DNA of 64,000 bases. It comes from Cylindrobasidium torrendii FP15055 ss-10 (Eukaryota; Basidiomycota; Agaricomycetes; Agaricales; Physalacriaceae). Below the pieces are notes generated by a model, which saw only the letters and a program-made list of their open reading frames with translations, was not told the DNA's origin and ran no database searches. Positions within the stretch are counted from its first letter, which is position 1; the number at the start of each line of letters is the position of its first letter. The translations under genes were made by a program, and so were the position numbers. Positions 1-15,179 of the stretch are shown here, piece after piece. The stretch lies in NCBI GenBank assembly GCA_000934385.1, contig KN880441.1:186001-250000 (forward strand), written 5' to 3'.

Positions 1-77
1 GGCTGACTGAAGGAAAGAGGGTTTAGGACGTGTATCCGTTGGGACAGAGCGGAGGACGCACCGGGCAACACAGGCAT

Positions 78-794
78 TCAACCTTTGAAGGTTCTGCCAC
101 TGCGTGTAGTACGCTCGCGAAGGCTTACGGGATGGTCCAGATTGATGAGCCTGTCTGACTCTGGGACGTCATCCACCTCCACCCAGCCCTTCCATCCCTT
201 CCTCGCCGGCGGGCCCGCCTTGCGTGCAACGCGCTTCGCTGGTGGATTGAATGTCATGAGATCCTCATCGTCGTCGGGTGTGTATGGACGCTTCGACGAG
301 CTTCGAGAGACAGAGGCAGTTTCCGAAGGGGCGGGGGTAGACGCAGGCGATGGAGACGGCGTACGCGACTCAGCGCGGCCGTAATGGACCATATTGATAG
401 CCGGGCGCGACGAGTACGATGCCGAGGCCGACGGCTGGGAGGGATAGTGATTGGTAGGGCGCGCTGCCCGAGGTGCAGTCGCTGAAGTCGCCGTTTTCCG
501 ACCACGCTCTGTCTCTTGCTCCACATTTCTCTCCTTCTCCTTGCCCTTCCCGCCGTTCTTCCCCTTCCAGACACCCTCACTCGTTGCAGCAGTCCTCACA
601 GGCATAAATGACCCAGTCGAGCGCGCGACACCGATAGTGTGCTCATCTTCCCCGACGTTGAGCAAACTAGTGAGCACGTCCCGTTGCGGACGGCGTTCGA
701 ACGCGCCAGAAAGGACCGACGTCGCCGTGCGTCTGGACCGTCTTGCAGTATTGTATCCCATTTTCGAGCCCGTAGGAAACGCCAGACAGGACAT
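78..794 (-). CDS. Hypothetical basic, Ser/Pro-rich protein (238 aa)
   Basis: I do not recognise a family. A single open frame of 238 codons starts at the ATG at 794; the open frame extends a few codons upstream but without an ATG. The protein is low in complexity and basic. It has an Arg-rich N-terminus, a Lys/Glu-rich stretch around residues 75-100, a Ser/Pro/Ala-rich middle, and a C-terminal third with KRPYTPDDDED and PPAKRVARK, which look like nuclear-localisation-type basic clusters. The end is RTTRSGRTFKG. No catalytic motif, signal peptide or membrane segment is visible. A nuclear role is a guess from composition only. An in-frame Met at about residue 12 (MGYNTARR) is an alternative start. 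Confidence 0.5.
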   Translation of the reverse strand: MSCLAFPTGSKMGYNTARRSRRTATSVLSGAFERRPQRDVLTSLLNVGEDEHTIGVARSTGSFMPVRTAATSEGVWKGKNGGKGKEKERNVEQETERGRKTATSATAPRAARPTNHYPSQPSASASYSSRPAINMVHYGRAESRTPSPSPASTPAPSETASVSRSSSKRPYTPDDDEDLMTFNPPAKRVARKAGPPARKGWKGWVEVDDVPESDRLINLDHPVSLRERTTRSGRTFKG

Positions 795-3700
795 GGACAA
801 GTTATTCAATCAGACTGGTGGTGGTCAGAGGGAGAGATGAAGCCGAGGGTCACAGTCACTGTCTTTTTAGGGAAATGGGGACTTGTCACATCAACAAACA
901 TCGATCTCCGAATGGCAGCACGTCAGTGGCACGTGCATTTTATAGATTCTTCCCTGTGTCACCCCGTATTATCCCCATTCGGTATTGAGTTTCCCTAATC
1001 TTGGCGTCACTCCCGCTTGTGCACCTCTGCCGTGCCCTACCTACCAACGAACCTGCATACACTATCCCTACACTATCGTCACTACCATACGGCGCTCTTA
1101 GAAACCCCCCTCCGCCGCAAAATCGGTTGCCGCAACTTGCCAGTTTCGTTCCCACTAAGCTCCGCGCCAATCAACACCGTGACGGACTTGGGTTCCCTTT
1201 CACATACAATTAGCCCAATCTAGTATTTAGTTTGTTAATGGCTCGATTTTGAGGCCAACCTTTCTGTCGTCTCGACAACTCAAGCCAAGCATGGATCTCT
1301 TGTCCATTTCTAGCAAATGTGGATCGCCTCAATCCTTTCGCGTCTTTTCCGCTCAGGTGATTTGCGGCCACAATGGATTGCAATATATATTTGGTGAACG
1401 GTCACAAATGCTTCTTTACCCGTATCATCTAGAATAGACGGCGTATGGTCCTACACATACAATAAAATCATTCCTCACAGCTTGCATCGATGCTCCCAAC
1501 CTTTTGACGACTGTCAAGCCACCCCGATATTGCTGTGATGGTGACTGAGCGCCAACTCATCAGTTGCAATTGCCTGCGGAAATACAGCACCTTTGCGCCT
1601 CATGACACTCTGCGCGGGCCCCCAGCCACTCCCATTTTGGTGAACTATCTCAGAGCGCCTCGTGGGCCTCCCTTGACGATTCATATCGGATATCTTCAGA
1701 AGTAGATCGACGCCTCGTACCTCACCCCAACAGCTATACCTCAGTCCCTTCATCACTCCGACTCAGCTTCATCCTCGAAAGCTGAGCCACGACGACACTG
1801 TTAGCCGACCCGACCGTAGTCTAAGAACGTATAAGCACACATGTTTTCGGTCCATTATCTTCCACGACCCGCGTGCCCGGCGCTCACTAACTTGGGGCAC
1901 GCCGACGCGACACCACTCCTGCGCTTCCCCCCTGCTTCCAGGCCTTATGCGCCAGGCGCTACTAGGGTCGATTCCAGTGCCCTTTCAATTCTGTATAGTA
2001 CAAAATCCCTGGTGGTAGTGCGTGTACTATCGACGCATGATGGAAACACGGATGTTCATGCGCGTCTCCAGTTTAGGTACTTCTCATGAGTTAGGACGTA
2101 ATCTCTGGTAAGGGGGTCCTCGTGTACGAAGTCGTAAGGTCGTGAGTTCGTCTCAGAGGACTTTGTGTGGTTTAGATGAGGTTGACATGAGGCCTAATCC
2201 TACAGCGACGATGCGACGTGTTAGCAGCATAGGACTCAGTCATGACCACTGTTTTTTTGCATAGGAATGCTAATTCTAGACGGCAGGATCGTCTATTATG
2301 TGTCAACGACGACACGGACACTCAACGTTGTGTGGCATCATAAAATGGCAAGGAGAAAATCAGAACCAATCGCTGATACTCTACAAAGCTATGAGACAGT
2401 CTCCATAGTTGAAACCCGCTGAAAACCGAGATGTGACTCCTTCACAAGCACGAGAAGGGCCTGGTCACACGTCAATAGTCCGATAGCTCGTTGTCCAGTT
2501 AAGAAGCTGCGCTGCCGAGTAAAATATCTGCATGCATCGTAGTGTAAAGTAGTGCAAAAATAGTGAATAAGTAATCTTACCTTCCTCACAGACTGTGGAA
2601 ATGCATAATTATCACTCAACGCGAAGGTAACGTAGGTAAATCGTGTAAGCTCACAAGACGGTGAAAACGGCTGCAATACTATTAAATTCATAGATAATGG
2701 ATAATTTCAGTTTTTCTTTTAGAACATGCTTGTCCTTGTGACCATGATGTGTGCCGAAAAACCGTATGAAAAATGCGCCACAGCTCAGTAAGTACCCAAC
2801 AAAACCGCAACTATTATGGGAAAAAAAGCAACGATTCAGATTCCATATTTTTTATTGAATACAATTATTGATGGAATCAATGTCATTGATAAGGCGTGAC
2901 GAGCAGTATATAGAGAGAATGAGGCGATTCGGAAGCCGTGTCGGAGCTGTTAGCAGCGAAGGCGAGACAGCTAAGGCAGCGGTCATGGACAATTTCTACT
3001 ACCCATCGTGGCATCTTGTATCAAATTCCACTCATTTCTACATTGCTACATTCTTAGTATAATCGAGTGGATCGTAATGCCAATCAGCATCCATTTTCAA
3101 CATACTAATACCGGTTTCTCTTACGCCGGTACGGAAACTGCCACCTGGGCGATCATAGCTGCCAAAACGTATAATTACAATGGTATGCAAGAAGCCCACA
3201 GCTACTCAACGAAGCCTAGATTCCTAGCGCCCACGTATACAGAGCGTGGGAAATTGAGGCACAACTTTCCGCCGATGGCTGTTCCACGTCATCCCATTCC
3301 AGGCAATCTGAGGCTTTGCTGCGGCGTGACAATTTCCCAGAAAAAGAGACAGTAAATAATCGGTAAATAACGCCTCCGTTTTCGCCAGCAAGAGGGATCC
3401 CGATTCCAAATTGAGTGTGTCACGCATCACCGGGGGCCATCTGATCAGGAACGAACACGAGTCTCGGTTTCCCACGATCCCAAGATTTTCGACTTTGCTA
3501 CCCCAGCAAAGCGCGGGGCTGCGAGCTCGTTTCCGCAGGCGACGAAATGGCGAGTGGCACAAGAAAAGGGAGAGTGACACCGCCTGCCGCCTTCCACTGA
3601 AGCTTGACGGCGGTAACCATCGTTAACACGTGCCTAGAACTTTAAACTTATCTGAATTGCGGCAAGCGTCCTTCAGTCCTTCGCATGAGTAGAAGAGCGC

Positions 3701-5143
3701 TCGGAGACCAGCGAAATTGAGATATCCAGATATGGGGTGCTCCCTGCAAACAATGAATTCATTCATGACGCCCCAGCGGCGTTCCGGAGAGCCAGGCTTT
3801 TGTGCTTGGTAGAGTCTTTCGATTAATCCCTTACAACTATGCGTAGCTTCGGTCATAGAAAACGGAGCCCAGTGAACAATACCTCACCATGTGTTGGCGC
3901 AATGTTCCAACTTCCGCACCTGCACAGCTTTAATACCTAGTCAGAGTTCGAATCATCGACCTGCGCACCACTGTTGCATACATGCAACAAGCCTACAGAC
4001 TATACTACAGAATATGTAGGCAGTTAGCCCCACAAGCTACAGAAACATGAACTTCGTGGATTAAATACGGCTCCGCAGAATTGTGGCCCGCCACAACTGT
4101 AAACTATCTACATGGATCTATTCTACGGCCAGTTCCTATTTTCTGGGCCATACAACATGTTTATTAAGCTAACGGCCCAGGACTCAAAACGCCTTCCGCA
4201 CGTGACAGCTGGATTGAAAACTCAGCCTATTAAACCTACTGACGAGAGTCATTCCTTGAAGCGCAAACATAGAGGATAAATTTTAAGACGTATAAGATAG
4301 CGAGATGTCCAAATGAATGCCCGATGTGCCGACAGTAATGTTACCCTTAGCTAAGTCTCTGAAGATTTTTCCGCCTCAGTTCGCCGTCTCAGAATCAGCA
4401 CCAGTGCTATGCATAACGGAAAAGGTCTCAAAGTCCACAAAAGTCTTTTAAATAACTATAGGATTGATAAAACCAGCAAACGGCGTGCTTCCCACCGCTT
4501 AATCGCGAGCTCAAAACGAGCATCACTTGTACAGAACCTCATCCATGCTCGATCAAATCCCATTGTATGACACTTATATTCTGTCTGCTATGTCCAAGTC
4601 AGCATGTAAGTATTACGTGATGGTAATGAGTCGAATGCATGCAATCTTCGAGATGTGGTTCAAGAGCTCGAAATCTCCATTCAAGGACTCAGTCTCTCGT
4701 AGGGACCATTGGGAGTGGTTCTCTCGGAAAAGGTCAAGGGAATGGGTTTGAAGTCTTCGATACAGTTCGAACTAGAAGCCAAGCCGAGTTTTCAGATGCA
4801 TCGACCCGTCTACCTACACTACGCATATTGCCATTTTGCAAACCATAATTACTTAATTCATGATCTGACCCTGGACATTGCCCCATAGTGCCCTTTAACG
4901 CATGGATTTCCCTTGAAGGCATGCTTGGATCAGCGGCCCCATTCAAGCCTAGCAATCCCTTCATAACTGTCCCGCATTCCATCCATTCACGTCCCTCTAA
5001 TTTCGACTGTTCCTCTTCCACATCCAAGTTTCGCTACCATGTAGCCATGCATTCCTCGACAAGAATCATAATAAACATCGAAAGGGTTGAAAGAAATCTA
5101 TCTCCAGCCCTCTAATACTATTCCAGACATCCATCCATCCAAC
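795..5143. other. Gene-poor stretch, 4.35 kb
   Basis: No convincing gene was found on either strand. The open frames present are short, lack family resemblance and do not join through plausible introns. The part around 2690-2880 is AT-rich with short A and T runs. I see no terminal inverted repeats, LTR pair or transposase-like frame. The first ~300 bases should hold the promoter of the minus-strand gene ending at 78, and the last ~100 the 3' end of SEC23. Confidence 0.5.
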
Positions 5144-7684
<2,541 letters not shown>

Positions 7685-8051
7685 GCTGGTCCGCGTCGAT
7701 TCTGATATTGCTTGTCACGGGGAGTTTATATGCGCAATGCACCGTGACGGTGGAAGTATCACGCAGAGACACGTATTGCACAAACAAGCGCCAAACAAAC
7801 CGCGATCGTGTCCACCACGTCCTTGGATGGGTGAATGTGGAGTGGTGTACATTCAGAGCTTCAGACTAAGTCCAATACACATATCCATTTATTGAGTTGG
7901 AATAACGTCAGTCAACCCAGCGCGCGAGGCATACCCTTCCTCTACCTCGAAAGGGAGTACTCAACCCGTGAGGGAGTATACCTCGCTGCGCCTATAAAAT
8001 AGTAGGTAAGATATGTGAGATAAATAAGGCGAGCTATTTCCACATAAGAAT
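7685..8051. other. SEC23 upstream region
   Basis: This 367 bp gap lies between the SEC23 start and the stop of cyclin-like gene A; both genes are on the minus strand. It should carry the SEC23 promoter and the 3' end of gene A. No clear TATA box or repeat was recognised. Confidence 0.4.
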
Positions 8052-9656
8052 CTAGGCAGCTTTTCCCTCTTCAAATTCACCAGGTGACAGTACCACGAGC
8101 GGGTTCTTTCCACACAGTTCACCCACAAGACTCTCGATAGCCTGCATCCTTCCCGTCCCTGGCTCTGGCGCTGTGAACCCTTCGAGTGGCTCCACCAGGT
8201 CTTCAGGCAGCTTTTCCCATGCGTTCGTCCAAAAGTGATCCGACACTGGCGTGAGATCCCGCCACTTTTGGCCTTGCCTAGCAAGCAACCGTCGCGAAAA
8301 ATCCGTGAGCTGTTGAACGATTTCTGCCAACTCCCCTGAGGGTATATGCATTTGAAAGTCGAGGGCCTTCATCCAGAGGAACTCCACTTCGAATGGAGTC
8401 TTGCTCCCACACAAACAACTTGCCCTGGGAACAGTATTATTAGTGCGACTTCAGAATAGTGAAGAAACCAATGCTAACCATCCTTTCCTAGACCTGTTCC
8501 TTTCCTTGTCGTGCACCACACCTTGGGCGATGCGGAATGCGCCCACCATCATATCGTTAAACGTGTTCGTAACCTTGGCCGGTGTGACAGACCAGCCACC
8601 TTCAGTATCGATGTGGACGTAAAGGAAGAGGCGACGAATGAGTGCAAAGGCGTAAACGAAAGTGATGCTGTCGGCGCCATTGTACTCGATCAAAGTCTCG
8701 AGACAGTGAACGAGAGACGTCAAGCCGCGGCTGGACTTCCTATCAGCATGTCAGCATTGGTTGACAACGTCTAGGAAAGCACCGCACGGAACGCGCTCCA
8801 GGAACACATTTGGACACCATCGCGTGGCCACGCAGAACAAGTATGCAGCAAAGATATGGGCCAAAAGTGGGAAAAGTGTCCCGTCAGCGGAAAGTCTGTC
8901 TTCCTCATCCTTCTCCATCTTCTTCCTGCGCTCGATATTCGCTGCCGCCTGCTTCATGATCCTCATATCCTCTTCAGTAATGTGGGTGACCTTGACAAGT
9001 TCACCATCGACGACTTGGGCCTTGCGAGGGAAGCACGCTGGAACATGCCTGTTGATGTAGTTCGCCAAGTGCTCCCTGTACTCGACTAAAAACTCGTCAT
9101 CAAAACCCCGAGCCTTTGCCTCCTTGTCCCAGCAACGGAGCTTGGGTAGTAGATCGTTAACGTCCGGCGCGTACGGGAGTGAAAGAAGGGGAGGTGGCGA
9201 CGGCGACGGCTGCGGAGGCGGAGGTGGTGGAGCTGACTTGTGCTGAGAATCACCGACCCTATTGTCAGTGCTTTCTCTGTCTTCTTCGAAGTTATCGATG
9301 TAGTGCGGGCTCTGAACGGGAGAGCATTCAGACATGGAGTCGGTATCCGGACTGTCTGTGGATACGACGCTGGTGAAATACACAGCACTCGTACGAGAAG
9401 ATCGATCCAAGTATCCAGCGGATGGTGTGGGGGTATCAACATGCGTGCGTGCTGGCTTGAAGTAGCGGTTCCCGGACTTGGCGGAATCAACGGACGAGGA
9501 GCTGCTCTCAAGAACAAGAACGGTTTCTCTCTTCTCCAAATCAGGCTGGGAAAGAGCCTTGTTCTTGTTATCGACAACGGCCGCCATAGCGGTGGTGGTG
9601 GTGGTGGTGGTGGTGGTTGCCAGCGGCACAATCACACAGATACGAGGGTTGATCAT
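8052..9656 (-). CDS. Cyclin-fold-like paralogue A (500 aa)
   Basis: Three exons: 8788-9656, 8479-8739, 8052-8424, with introns of 48 and 54 nt. Both introns are phase 2, and the second splits W377 as TG|G. The N-terminal half is low in complexity: a nine-Thr run, Ser-rich segments and a Pro run near residue 150. It is followed by a helical module shared with genes D and F (HLANYINRHVPACFP, VVDGELVKVTHI, a charged helix, FAAYLFCVATRW). The C-terminal half resembles a cyclin box: NGADSITFVYAFALIRRLF, then VGAFRIAQGVVHDK, then FLWMKALDFQMHI. A cyclin-like CDK-binding role is inferred from this pattern. If the CCA-repeat is a leader, as in gene B, the ATG at 9587 (MAAVVDNK, 477 aa) is the likelier start. 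Confidence 0.75.
9591..9619. repeat. GGT/ACC trinucleotide run
   Basis: About nine tandem GGT units lie on the plus strand (ACC on the gene strand), at or just upstream of the start of cyclin-like gene A. They either encode nine Thr residues or form a CCA-type 5' leader. A shorter run of the same kind precedes the ATG of gene B (about 12315-12340), and a CCA-rich leader precedes the gene starting at 16490. Confidence 0.8.
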
Positions 9657-10527
9657 TGTAGTGTGCGGTCTTCTGCAAATTTTTTAGTGAAGCAAAAATA
9701 GGAAGAATTCACTCGTACTGACAAGGCCGAATGTTGTCGCAGTGAGTTTGTCCGGCTCTGTACAATGTCGTAGCCGTTCTAGTGCTTGCAAGGCAGTGGG
9801 TTAGGGTGGCAAGTGTAGTAGTTGAGCGTGGTCGTGGTAAGTGGGTAAGAAAGTGAGTGACTCATGCCCGAACTCCCCGGCGACACATGTGAAACCTTCC
9901 GCGTGTCAGGATCGGGCCATCACAATGACTCGTCCGGATTAGGAAATTTCCTGACAAACAAATCGACTCCAAGAACATAATTTATTCCCAGTCTTTATGC
10001 TCCTGCAGTGTGACATGCGATAGAAATTTGTGAATGCTACGCTGTGCGAAAGTTTCTTTGGGAAGGAAAATATAGGCTATCCTCTGTCAAACCATCATGC
10101 CGATTCGTCACAGTTGCTCTGCCTTATTTGACAGCTTTGTGAATTCTGCCAACATAACCGTGTGAGAAGGCCACACAAGAAAGAAAACCAAACAGACAGG
10201 GCCTCGTCATTATGCACGACACAGAAAGATACACCAGAAGATACAGTACAGTACTAGTAACAACTACAACAACAGTCATGTAGCCAAATAAACGCCGGGC
10301 GTACTATGTAACTAGATGCCCGGGATATCCAAGGCTCTGAAGAGCTACGCTCAGGTAAATAGACGCTCAGTCTCGAATAAACCGGAAGAAGAGAGTAAAG
10401 AGCAAAAACCGGGAAACATATATGTGTGTCCGCTGATGCGTTGCATCGAAATCAACTCCTCCTCTACCTCCTTTCAAGGCGAGCATACACCCGACAATGC
10501 GACAACAGGGGCTAATGAGATGTGTTG
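9657..10527. other. Intergenic region between genes A and B
   Basis: 871 bp separate the start of gene A from the stop of gene B (both minus). The segment near 9660-9900 should be the promoter and leader of gene A. The rest holds no credible gene or repeat. Confidence 0.4.
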
Positions 10528-12314
10528 TCAATCCTTCCAGGCGAGCTTGCGTCCGAGGGGGAAAGCATCGACGAGTGTGGACAACGCGACCCTCTGCTTC
10601 TTATCCCACGACTGAGGCTTCCTACCAGCCGTCGCCCTCTCCCGTGTTCCAAAGAAAGACTGGCTTTCTAACGGCTTCATGCTCGATTCCCTGTCGATGA
10701 CCTCAAGGATCCCAACAACTCTGAACATCTCGGTCCCCCACGGCGAATCATCGAGCGGGAAGATGCTGCGAAGCCCGGCATGGCGTTGGAACGACATGAA
10801 GTTCGAGGTCCAATCAGCGGGAGTCATGTCAAGACGATAGTCCAGAGCCTGTAGGGTGAGGATTTCGAACTTCATGAGCTCGGGGAGTTTGGTGTAGCCA
10901 AGCATAGCGGCCCTGTGTGCGCGTAAATAAACACAGTTATCCCTGGAGAGGGAATTGACTAACCACATGTGTCCAAGTTCATGGTTCGCATAGTCGTTCG
11001 TGTTCTTCTGCGCCAGGTTCAAGGCCATAATCAACACAAACCGGATGAAGCACGCGGACTCGAAAGTGCCGGCAGCGAGGTCCTCTGCAGGGATACGCGC
11101 AACTTTGAAAAGCTTCTTGACAATCACCAGGGCATGTACCAGCGTCTTGTGGTCGTCCATAAGAGGTGCGATGGTCTGGAGGACATATGCAACAATGAAG
11201 TTGTATGCAGCGCTCTGCGAGAAGGATCTGAAGGAAGGTAAGCCATTGACACTGGCCAGGATGAAGAGACGCACGCAATGCAATCCTCAACATCGATACC
11301 AACAACCGCAGCGTACATCTCCGAAGCAACAAACTGCGCCAACGCCCTATCCGTGTTTGCCTGCGCAAGAGGCTTGAAGAGCGCACTGTTCCCAAACAAA
11401 GACCTGGTAGGAGCTTGGTGGGTAACCTTGGGCGCCTTTGAGGCGCGTTCGGGTGTCGTCTCGTTCGACCTCGGGCGTTTCTGCACGGCTTGAGCGTAGT
11501 GGCTGTTGGTCGATGGCGGCCAGGTGGCTTCTTCTTCCCCGAAGGGGTCGAACCGCGGGACAAGAGAGGGAGGAGAATAAACAGAATATGAAAAGTTGGA
11601 GTTCTTCTGGAGGTGTTCATAGGCGCCGATATATGCACCATATACATTCGGAGTGAGGAAGGAGGCGTCGCGGTGGATATACGACGCGCTCTGGGGTTGA
11701 TACGCCATGTTTTCGTGCTGGAAAGTCATGTATCCAGGGATGGACGGAGACAGAGCCGAAGAACGCGTGGCAGGGAAAGCCGCCTTAGCATTTGAGGCGT
11801 AGCGCCACGTTCCCGAACCGAGACCGAGACCGACGCTGCTCACGCTGCTCCAGTTCGTGTTAAGCAGGCAGTCACCGGTGTCCCACTCATCATCGAGCGA
11901 GTTGGTACGCTCTCTGAATGCCGCCTTGTTGGCCTCTCGAATGTGGCGTGGGACGTCCAAGCCAGGTGGGGCGCCGATGTCCTTCACTGTAGTAACACTA
12001 GTGGCAGTAAGGGAATAGATGGTAGTAGGCTTATTGACGTGGTTCTGGGTGACTTTGGGTGCAGGAGAGAAGGGGGAAGACTTGAGGTGGGATATATGAG
12101 CCTGAACGCCGCGAGGGCCATTGTACATGGCTGTAGTAGGCTTGTATGGAAGGTTCTCGTCCTTCTTGGGTGCCCACTGCGAGGCCTTGACGATGTTGGA
12201 GATACCGAAAATGCTGTTAGGGTTCGGGAGGTCCTCGGCCGGCGGGGACGTTTCGCGACGCGAGAGCCGGTAGCCCATTTGAGGCGCAATGAGCTTTGAG
12301 GCGACGGGCAACAT
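10528..12314 (-). CDS. Cyclin-fold-like paralogue B (562 aa)
   Basis: Three exons: 11275-12314, 10964-11227, 10528-10912; introns are 47 and 51 nt. Both are phase 2, and the second splits W435 (TG|G). Residues 1-300 are disordered and rich in Ser, Thr, Pro and Asn. The C-terminal half is the clearest cyclin-box match in the cluster: a helix HALVIVKKLFKV, then FIRFVLIMALNLAQK ending in K421, then W435, then KFEILTLQALDYRLD with E451. In canonical cyclins a Lys and a Glu at comparable places contact the CDK, so a kinase-binding function is plausible. This is inference from pattern and spacing. The start at 12314 (MLPVASKL) follows a CCA-repeat leader. Confidence 0.8.
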
Positions 12315-13485
12315 GATTGCTGGTGGTGGTGGTGGTAGTGGTAGAAGCGGTTTCGTGAAAGGAGATGGATGATGAGGGTTCAGATAAGTTGCTTGTGGCA
12401 GATGAGATGGTGGTGTGAGGAAAGAGGCTACAGGACGAACCTAGCTTTGTACCAATATAAAGCATCCGCCGCCGATCGCGGCGTGGGGCAATATTGTGAC
12501 AATGGGCCATGGTTCGCAGGCCTGTGACAACTGGTCATACAGACAAAAGGCCGAAACGAGGCAAGGCTGTACCTGTGAGAATTCATAAAGATGGATGATT
12601 CGCCAGAGGTCTTTTGTCGAATGTCTTTGTTATGGCCATGCAATGCCTTCTCGCATAGGCGCTGGGAGGCCATCCACACCATTCATATGGATCCGAAGGA
12701 CCAGAGTTTGGTCCACAGTGGCTCCTCGCTAATGGCAACGAATGATCTTCGGCCAAACGCTCGTCCAAGCTGGTCGAGCTGTGGCAGATGAGGCATTTCG
12801 CGCAATGGCGCGCCGGATTTTCCATCTATTTGCTTGAACTGCCGAGATGCATCAATGAAGATGACCTGCGGAGCGCCTTGCATTATATCTTCGTGTGTGG
12901 CCGCCTGGTGTTGAAAGAACTAAGGACAAAGTAAATCGATCACGCCCCGAGTCCCGAGTTGTCGCCGGATCGAGTGTCCCGCTGACTGTCGACAGAAAAG
13001 AAAAGGCATTGAGAGCATCGCGACAATTATAATATATAAAGGACCACAACCACAACCAACACCTCGTTATTTGCAAGCAGACAAGTCCAAGGTCAGTAAG
13101 TATGCAGTCCAAGTAAAGTAGCTGATAGAATATTCGAGCAGTCCAAACCGTGCTGGCTATGTACGACGAAGCAAGCACTACGCACAAAGCAGGCGTGTGG
13201 GATGCTATCAGCCCAACTAGACACTGTCTCTAAGAAATGGAAGAAGGGTAGGAGAAGTATAGTAGTAATGTACAAGTAGAATGGGAAAAAAACACCTGTC
13301 CGCGGATGAATGCGTGTCGGGAAAAAAAAACTCCATTCTCATCCTCCTCCTTCCTCCAATGGTGTTGGGTTATAGCATGGGTATATCTGAGCTCCAGGAT
13401 AAGGATGTGTAAAAGCAGCGACTGGCGTTGACTGAGCAGTCCACCGCGGCAATGCGAAAATCGTGTAGGCCGAATATATGCGCTG
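12315..13485. other. Intergenic region between genes B and C
   Basis: 1.17 kb lie between the start of gene B and the stop of gene C. A CCACC-type leader sits immediately 5' of gene B (12315-12340). No gene or mobile element is recognised. An A run lies near 13286-13330. Confidence 0.4.
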
Positions 13486-15179
13486 TCAAACCGTCCAAAC
13501 TATCTTGTCCGCGAAATGGTCCATGACCTTGCTTTGTCGGTCCGTCCAGGAGGTCCCGCACATTCGCACTAGGTTGTCCACTGCCAGCTTATGCCTGGCT
13601 TCCCACACCCGCGGTGCCCTTGGGGCGACCGGGCCCGTTGCAGGCGCGAACTTGCGCACAAGGGTATCAAGCTGGCCGGCAACGCGCCATCGCTCCCTAT
13701 CCTCGTTCATGGGGAAGATCGCAGGGCAGTTGATGTAGCGCTTGAAGACATCGATGGTGTGTACCCACTCTTCACTGCTGAGTTCGAGTCGGTAGTCCAA
13801 GATAGACAAGCTGAGAATTTCGAACTTGATGAGCTCGGAGCGTTTCTCAAGACCAAACATGAATGCCCTAAGTTCTATGAGCAGGCATTCGAGGGGACAT
13901 GGATAAAAGACTGACCATTGATCACCAGCGCCATTGTCCGGAATGTCCACCTTCTGCTTTTGGGATAGGTTGCAGGCGATGGCGAAGAGCGACCGCATGA
14001 GGCGACCAAAAGCTTCAGGACGTTCGGTGAGCTCCTCCTCTGGAAGGCGCATATAGCCGAACATTTTCTCGAATAGGACAAGGCCGTTGATAAAGGTGGT
14101 GAAGTCGTCGAGTAGAGGGCTGACCACCGAGAGCAGCGAAACTACAAGCAGTTGGTACTCCTTTCCGCGAAGCGTAAGTGGTCTGAAATGAGGTTAGCAT
14201 TCAATGAGGAGGAGGCGGAGAAGAAGGAAGGGACGTACAAAGCGGTCTTTTCAACATCATTCCCGGTCATTGTGCAATAAAGCACTATAGCAGCAAGCTG
14301 GCACATTCCGCGCAAAGCACCGCCGGCTTTCTGGAGCGCAGCGTGGATAGTATTGTCCGCATATATTGAATCGTTGGTCGCAACGACCTTGACTGTCTTG
14401 GAAGTCCGTTCTTCAGTTTTGGTTCGCGCTGTCTCTGGAGACCGTGGACGCTTGATGGACGCATCTCCAAAGGTAGATAATGCATCACCGAATACATTGA
14501 GCTTGGAGGAGGGAGGCGCGTCACCAAAGATGTTGGACTTGGTGGTGGACGGGAAGAAACTTGATGGAGGGAGGCCGCCAAGCACGTGTGGCTTGGAATC
14601 GAGCGGGGGTCTGAAGAAGTTCGCACCAAAGAGGCTCTGTTTTGGGGCGGAGGGCTGGCTTGTCTTGGGATTGGGACCGTCAAACGAGAATTTGGACGGG
14701 GGAAGACCGGACAACGGATGGGAAGGAGTCTTCATCTGGGGTGCTTTGGTGCTGTGAGGACGCGAAGAGCCGACTGAGTTGCCCAGTAGGCTGTCCCCGC
14801 GCATCCAGATATCGTTGACGCGATTGGTCGCGTTATTGAGTGCCGCGGGGTCCAGGTCAGACTGGACGCGTAGGGTGTTCTGGGATACTGCACCGATGGG
14901 TAGAGCGGCATTCTTGACTGGTGATAAAGCGAGGTTGCTGCCTCCGAGAGGGCTGGAGACCGTGCTGCTGTCTTTGACGCGCTTGGCCTTGTCCTCCTGG
15001 ACGGCACGTACGGATGCGAGGCGGGATTTGGGCTTGGAAAAGTCACTGTTCTCTTTCTGTTTGCTGATCTGAGCGTTCTCGGGCGCGCGGATGTCGCTGG
15101 AGGGTGCATTGGCGGACGCTAGGGCTTCGTGGCGAGCGAAGACGCGCTGGGCCGTGGTCGTATTTTGGGAGGTAAACAT
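13486..15179 (-). CDS. Cyclin-fold-like paralogue C (529 aa)
   Basis: Three exons: 14239-15179, 13916-14182, 13486-13867; introns are 56 and 48 nt. Both are phase 2; the second splits W403 as TG|G and uses the ttag acceptor at 13868, because the AG just before it would create a stop. The open frame continues upstream to 15383, but the ATG at 15179 (MFTSQNTTTAQRVF) is preferred because the upstream part looks like leader sequence. The N-terminal ~260 residues are Ser/Pro-rich and disordered. The C-terminal half matches gene B: GLVLFEKMFGYMRLPEEEL, LMRSLFAIACNLSQK (K389), W403 and KFEILSLSILDYRLEL (E419). It is closest to gene B; cyclin-like CDK binding is inferred. Confidence 0.78.

Noticed and set aside
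3940..3970. TTCGAATC box resembling a tRNA B box
   Set aside because: Flanking bases do not form a T stem on either strand, and no cloverleaf is visible.
13868..13915. First AG acceptor (ctcatag) in intron 2 of gene C
   Set aside because: Using it would give TG|A, a stop. The AG seven bases further restores TG|G as in the other five paralogues.
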